Shown here in pieces: positions 6,146 to 7,875 of a DNA stretch of 7,875 nucleotides. Under the pieces are notes generated by a model. It searched no databases. It saw nothing but the letters and a program-made list of their open reading frames with translations, and was not told the DNA's origin. The position numbers and the translations under genes were made by a program. Each line of letters begins with the position of its first letter. The stretch's first letter is position 1. This DNA is from Rhodoferax sp. (GTDB taxonomy: Bacteria > Pseudomonadota > Gammaproteobacteria > Burkholderiales > Burkholderiaceae_C), in the NCBI GenBank assembly GCA_018882485.1, contig VERU01000100.1, forward strand, positions 1 to 7,875, written 5' to 3'.

Positions 6146-7411
6146 ATGCAACTCGATCACGACTTCAAGGGTTTTCCCACCGGCCATGCCCCCCTCGACC
6201 TGGGCGCAGTGGGTGCGCAGGGCTGGCAGGTGCTGGGCGGTGACCTGCCGCTGCCGCTGGCGGTGCTCAAACAATCGGCTCTTGCGCACAACCTGGCCTG
6301 GATGAGCAACTTTTGCGCCCAGCGCGGCCTGGACATCGCGCCGCACGGCAAAACCACCATGTCGCCCGAACTGTATGCGCGCCAGATCGCTGCCGGCGCC
6401 TGGGGCATCAGCTTTGCCACGGTGTACCAGGCCGCCGTGGGCGCACGCCACGGCGTGGAGCGCATCATCATCGCCAACCAGGTTCTGCAGATGGCCGATC
6501 TGGATGGGCTGGCCCACCTGCTGCGCAGCTATCCCCGTCTGCAGGCCTGCTTTCTGGTCGATTCGCTGGCCCAGGTGGAGGCCATCGACGCCTGGCACCA
6601 CGAAAAGGGCCCGGGTGTGGTGTTTTCGGTTTTGCTGGAACAGGGGCTGGCGGGCAAGCGCACCGGTTGCCGCACCCGCGAGCAGGCGCTGGCACTGGCG
6701 CGGCGCGTCAAGGCCAGCCCGGCACTGCGGCTGGCCGGCATCGAGTGCTACGAGGGTTCGCTGGCCAGTTGCCGGCACGAGGAAGACCGCGCGGGCGTGG
6801 CGGCGCTGATGGCGCGGCTGCAGGAAACGGCCTCGGACTGCGAGCGCGAGGACTTGTTCGAATGCGACGAGGTGCTGCTGACGGCCGGCGGCTCGGCCAT
6901 CTTCGACCTGGTGGCCGACCACCTGGGCTCGCCGCTGAACCGTCCCACCCGCCGGGTGCTGCGATCGGGCTGCTACCTGACGCACGATCACCTGCAGTAC
7001 CGGCGCCACCTGCAGTGCGTGGGTGAGCGGCTGCGCATGACCGAGACCCTGCGCCCGGCGCTGGAGGTGTGGAGCGTGGTGCAGTCTTGTCCCGAACCGG
7101 GCCTGGCCCTGCTGAGCATGGGCAAGCGCGATGTGTCGTACGACCTGGAAATGCCGGCCCCGGTGTGGCGCGCTCACGCCGGGCAGGGCAGGGCGGAGGC
7201 CGTGCCCGGCCACTGGAGCATCGCCGCCCTGAACGACCAGCACGCCTACCTGAAGTACGACCCCGGCAGCCCGCTCGCCCAGCAGCCCCAGGTGGGGCAG
7301 CGGGTCGGCTGCGGCATCTCACACCCCTGCACCACCTTCGACAAATGGCGCTGGATGCCGGTGGTCGACGACGACTACCGGGTGGTGGACGCGGTATCGA
7401 TTCATTTTTGA
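6146..7411 (+). CDS. D-serine dehydratase-like PLP enzyme (amino acid deaminase, fold type III)
   Basis: This 421-residue protein has an alanine-racemase-like N-terminal barrel and a D-serine dehydratase-like C-terminal domain. IAPHGKTTMSPEL places the expected PLP lysine at K69 (PHGKTTM, as in the D-threonine aldolase / DSD1 group). IIIANQVL (about 111-118) and ECYEGS (about 204-209) are further barrel strands; TAGGS (about 250-254) is a likely phosphate-binding loop. GCGISHPCTTFDKW carries H393 and C395, matching the His-x-Cys zinc pair of eukaryotic-type D-serine dehydratase. That supports zinc-assisted elimination of a beta-hydroxy D-amino acid to a keto acid and ammonia. D-serine is the best guess; D-threonine or other D-amino acids are possible. 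It starts 31 nt after the DUF3579 gene and lacks a normally spaced ribosome site. Confidence 0.88.
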   Translation: MQLDHDFKGFPTGHAPLDLGAVGAQGWQVLGGDLPLPLAVLKQSALAHNLAWMSNFCAQRGLDIAPHGKTTMSPELYARQIAAGAWGISFATVYQAAVGARHGVERIIIANQVLQMADLDGLAHLLRSYPRLQACFLVDSLAQVEAIDAWHHEKGPGVVFSVLLEQGLAGKRTGCRTREQALALARRVKASPALRLAGIECYEGSLASCRHEEDRAGVAALMARLQETASDCEREDLFECDEVLLTAGGSAIFDLVADHLGSPLNRPTRRVLRSGCYLTHDHLQYRRHLQCVGERLRMTETLRPALEVWSVVQSCPEPGLALLSMGKRDVSYDLEMPAPVWRAHAGQGRAEAVPGHWSIAALNDQHAYLKYDPGSPLAQQPQVGQRVGCGISHPCTTFDKWRWMPVVDDDYRVVDAVSIHF

Positions 7412-7525
7412 GTGGCACGGCGGGTCCGGCGCGCCGGGTGACGGGCCGGCAGGCGCCAGTGGCGAAACGCCGTCGATCATCGGCAGCAGGCGCTGCCCGA
7501 ACGCGTCCGGCTGGCACCCCTGTGG
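7412..7525. other. Short convergent spacer
   Basis: This is 114 bp between two converging genes. It contains a 12-bp perfect palindrome (CCGGCGCGCCGG, 7426-7437) and a 6-bp stem with 4-nt loop (GGCAGC/GCTGCC, 7482-7497). No T-run follows either on either strand, so no intrinsic terminator can be called. The hairpin at 7482-7497 may still act as a weak or Rho-assisted stop for both genes. No open frame here resembles a known protein. Confidence 0.4.
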
Positions 7526-7875
7526 TCAGAGACCGATCGTGCGGGTTTCGCCGTGCCGCAGCAGCCAGACCTGGTCTGCCGGGAGGCCACGCGTCGCCAG
7601 GGCATGCGCCAGATCGCGGGGTGGGTGGTCAAACGCCTCTTGCGTCAGCTTGAAGGTGCCCCAGTGCACCCCCATGGCCTGTCTGGCGTCCAGGTCCAGC
7701 ATCAGCTGTACCGCGTCGGCCGGGTTCACATGCATCTTCTTCATGAAGTCGCGCGGCAAATAGGCGCCGATGGGCAGCGCCAGGAAATCCACCGCGCCCA
7801 GGCGCGCACGGATGGCCTTGAAGTCGGCGCTGTAGCCGGTGTCCCCGGGGAACATGAAGCGCCAGGCGTCGGGGG
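7526..7875 (-). CDS. Metallo-beta-lactamase-fold hydrolase, C-terminal part (partial, 5' end outside window)
   Basis: The frame is open to the right edge of the window and ends with TGA at 7526-7528, giving the last 115 or so residues. [11 protein letters not shown] contains the conserved metal-bridging Asp of the GDTG motif. [25 protein letters not shown] and [18 protein letters not shown] follow; the HWGTF histidine is the final metal ligand. This order is typical of the NAPE-PLD / UlaG-like branch of the MBL superfamily, which hydrolyses phosphodiester or lactone-type substrates with two metal ions. The N-terminal HxHxDH motif would lie beyond the window. Substrate unknown. The gene converges on the D-serine-dehydratase-like gene, 114 bp away. 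Confidence 0.88.
   Translation of the reverse strand, partial: PDAWRFMFPGDTGYSADFKAIRARLGAVDFLALPIGAYLPRDFMKKMHVNPADAVQLMLDLDARQAMGVHWGTFKLTQEAFDHPPRDLAHALATRGLPADQVWLLRHGETRTIGL

Noticed and set aside
6134..7243. A 369-codon minus-strand frame opposite the D-serine-dehydratase-like gene
   Set aside because: Shadow of a gene with PLP and zinc motifs; its Gln/His/Arg-rich composition is typical of antisense frames in GC-rich DNA.
7426..7437. 12-bp perfect palindrome CCGGCGCGCCGG as an operator or terminator
   Set aside because: Self-complementary without a loop, no T-run, and such GC palindromes arise readily at this base composition.
7482..7497. GGCAGC-AGGC-GCTGCC hairpin as an intrinsic terminator
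   Set aside because: No run of T follows on either strand; kept only as a note in the spacer entry.
1..7875. Search for tRNA, rRNA, insertion sequences, attachment-site repeats, CRISPR repeats or defence genes
   Set aside because: Genes fill almost the whole window, all full-length ones belong to housekeeping or metabolic families, and no repeated units or RNA-like folds were seen by eye.

Overview
This GC-rich window (about two thirds G+C by eye) reads as ordinary chromosomal DNA of a betaproteobacterium. Burkholderiales, most likely Comamonadaceae, fits best. The reasons are the protein sequences, the DUF3579 protein divergent from argD, the argD-argF pairing and a kynB-kynU-kynA cluster. 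I see no mobile element, tRNA, rRNA, CRISPR array or phage gene.

Layout. 1-246 (+) is the 3' end of a FAD-dependent monooxygenase. It converges on a six-gene minus-strand block, which runs in transcription order from 5636 down to 243: argD (acetylornithine/succinylornithine-type aminotransferase), argF (ornithine carbamoyltransferase), a small YkgJ-type cysteine-cluster protein, kynB (kynurenine formamidase), kynU (kynureninase) and kynA (tryptophan 2,3-dioxygenase). Spacings are 4, 17, 63, 40 and 14 nt. The arg and kyn parts may therefore be two operons, with a break in the 63-nt gap before kynB, or one read-through unit. A 139-169 bp divergent promoter region (5637-5775 or 5805) separates argD from a plus-strand pair: a DUF3579 protein and a D-serine-dehydratase-like PLP enzyme ending at 7411. 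After a short convergent spacer, the right edge holds the 3' part of a minus-strand metallo-beta-lactamase-fold hydrolase.

How the genes work together. KynA oxidises L-tryptophan to N-formylkynurenine, KynB removes formate to give kynurenine, and KynU cleaves kynurenine to anthranilate and alanine. Together they are a complete tryptophan-to-anthranilate route. ArgD and ArgF are successive parts of ornithine-to-arginine synthesis; argG and argH are not in the window. The PLP enzyme probably deaminates a D-amino acid, but its substrate cannot be read from the sequence.

An undescribed system is not evident. The most interesting items are small-scale: a shared CTAG double stop, a possibly leaderless promoter for the PLP enzyme, a U-rich tract standing where kynU lacks a Shine-Dalgarno, a hairpin in the argD leader, and two conserved but poorly understood proteins (DUF3579 and YkgJ type) beside the arginine genes.
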